DNA of 12,171 bases from positions 1-12,171 of the forward strand of contig NZ_JBPDVH010000014.1 of the NCBI RefSeq assembly GCF_051851555.1, read 5' to 3'. Below, piece after piece: positions 11,783 through 12,171 of this stretch. Each line of letters starts with the position of its first letter. The first letter of the stretch is position 1. This stretch comes from Lonepinella sp051851555 (GTDB lineage Bacteria; Pseudomonadota; Gammaproteobacteria; Enterobacterales; Pasteurellaceae). The translations under genes and the position numbers were made by a program. Below the pieces are notes generated by a model. It was not told where the DNA came from, made no database searches, and saw only the letters and a program-made list of their open reading frames with translations.

Positions 11783-11815
11783 TTAGCCCCTTGTTAGCCC
11801 CTTGCTAGCCCCTTG
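11783..11815 (+). repeat. Three tandem 11-bp iterons (TTAGCCCCTTG)
   Basis: TTAGCCCCTTG at 11783-11793 and 11794-11804, then CTAGCCCCTTG at 11805-11815, with no spacing. An 11-bp period places each copy on the same face of the helix, as in iterons bound by replication initiators. An exact inverted copy lies at 1758-1768. Confidence 0.85.
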
Positions 11816-11858
11816 TTATTATGTAACTGATTTTAAATCATTTAATCTTTAAATTAAC

Positions 11859-11887
11859 CTTAAAAGGGGGCTAGGTAGAAAAAAGTT
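11859..11887 (-). repeat. 29-bp inverted repeat, right copy
   Basis: Reverse complement of 1663-1691 with one mismatch (21 bp exact at 11867-11887). In the excised circle the two copies would be about 2 kb apart across the attachment site and the integrase gene. Confidence 0.85.
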
Positions 11888-12078
11888 TGAAAAAAACTTC
11901 TTTTTTTATTTTTTACTGAATATTTTCTAGTTGTACAGTATTTTACTTCAATCATCAAGACACCATAAACTGCATTATGATAGCGGTTGGTGGTGGATAT
12001 TCATCACATTGAAATAATCAAATTGAGGTGGTAAAGTTACCCGCCAGAATTAAGTTAAAAATTAAATGACTTTTGGTT

Positions 12079-12102
12079 TTAGTTATACGTTTAGTTATAC
12101 GG
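12079..12102 (+). repeat. Right integrase arm-type sites
   Basis: TTAGTTATACG (12079-12089) and TTAGTTATACGG (12091-12102), same word and orientation as the pair at 180-203, about 50 bp from attR. Confidence 0.75.
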
Positions 12103-12154
12103 CAGTTAACTCTTAAAATATTTTATTTTAAATTACAATAAATTATATCGTGAA

Positions 12155-12171
12155 TTCGAGTCCGGCCACTG
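12155..12171 (+). repeat. attR core: 17-bp direct repeat, right copy
   Basis: Exact copy of 1-17, the tRNA T loop through most of the acceptor strand. It marks the right boundary of the integrated element. The window ends here, so the length beyond is unknown. Confidence 0.9.

Larger units (their letters stand above)
11690..12078. other. Non-coding right-end region, candidate origin
   Basis: About 390 bases with no credible gene, strongly AT-rich. It contains three tandem iterons (11783-11815), the inverted partner of the left repeat (11859-11887), long A/T tracts (11879-11925) and two overlapping Chi-like words (11986-11996). Iterons beside AT-rich DNA, downstream of the helicase operon, are what a replication origin would look like. 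An ACTTTGTACAG word (11696-11706) is also found at 4991-5001, without known meaning. Confidence 0.55.

Noticed and set aside
1..12171. CRISPR array or insertion sequence
   Set aside because: No regularly spaced repeats of CRISPR type and no transposase or IS-like terminal repeats. The repeats seen are iterons, arm sites and dyads.

Overview
This window looks like a complete 12.2-kb integrated satellite element from a member of the Pasteurellaceae. Four observations support the host call: five copies of the Haemophilus-type DNA uptake word (AAGTGCGGT or its complement ACCGCACTT), low GC with AT-rich intergenic DNA, Haemophilus-like phage gene families, and an apparent excess of the octamer family reported as Chi in H. 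influenzae. The window opens on the 3' end of a tRNA gene, probably a leucine tRNA, and closes on an exact 17-bp copy of that end (1-17 and 12155-12171). These are the left and right attachment sites. No capsid, portal, large terminase or tail gene is present, but an integrase, AlpA, an antirepressor, a P4-family replication helicase and a small terminase are. That set fits a phage-inducible chromosomal island (PICI) or P4-like satellite that would need a helper phage for packaging.

Layout: all confident genes read on the + strand. (1) 1-1603: tRNA end, tRNA terminator, integrase arm-type sites, and a P4-type integrase whose first codons overlap an arm site. (2) 1604-1876: AT-rich DNA with repeats matching, in inverted orientation, repeats near the right end. 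These are candidate cis-acting replication sequences. (3) 1877-3198: a HigBA/RelE-type toxin-antitoxin pair with its operator, a decayed stretch, and a second antitoxin-like HTH gene. (4) 3199-4595: hairpin, operator/promoter, a structured leader with competing pairings, and an unrecognised 315-aa cargo gene closed by a terminator. (5) 4704-6770: alpA, two small genes of unknown function and an AntA/AntB-type antirepressor, ending in a terminator. (6) 6929-11685: a long operon that starts with a P4/P1-type antisense immunity region and an Icd/Kil-like gene, continues through six small translationally linked genes to the D5/SF3 helicase, and ends with a small terminase and a last small gene. 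(7) 11690-12171: non-coding right end with three tandem 11-bp iterons, the inverted partner of the left repeat, two arm sites and attR.

How it may work (inference): AlpA and the HTH proteins control excision and the lytic programme. The replication operon is kept silent by a short RNA (about 7195-7276) whose loop can pair with the leader near 7009-7028 and with the ribosome binding site and start codon of the Icd-like gene at 7289-7307, as CI RNA does in phage P4 and C4 RNA in P1. After induction, the helicase would initiate at the repeat clusters near the two ends, and the small terminase would direct a helper's large terminase to package the element. The 315-aa gene and the toxin-antitoxin pair occupy positions where such islands usually carry cargo.
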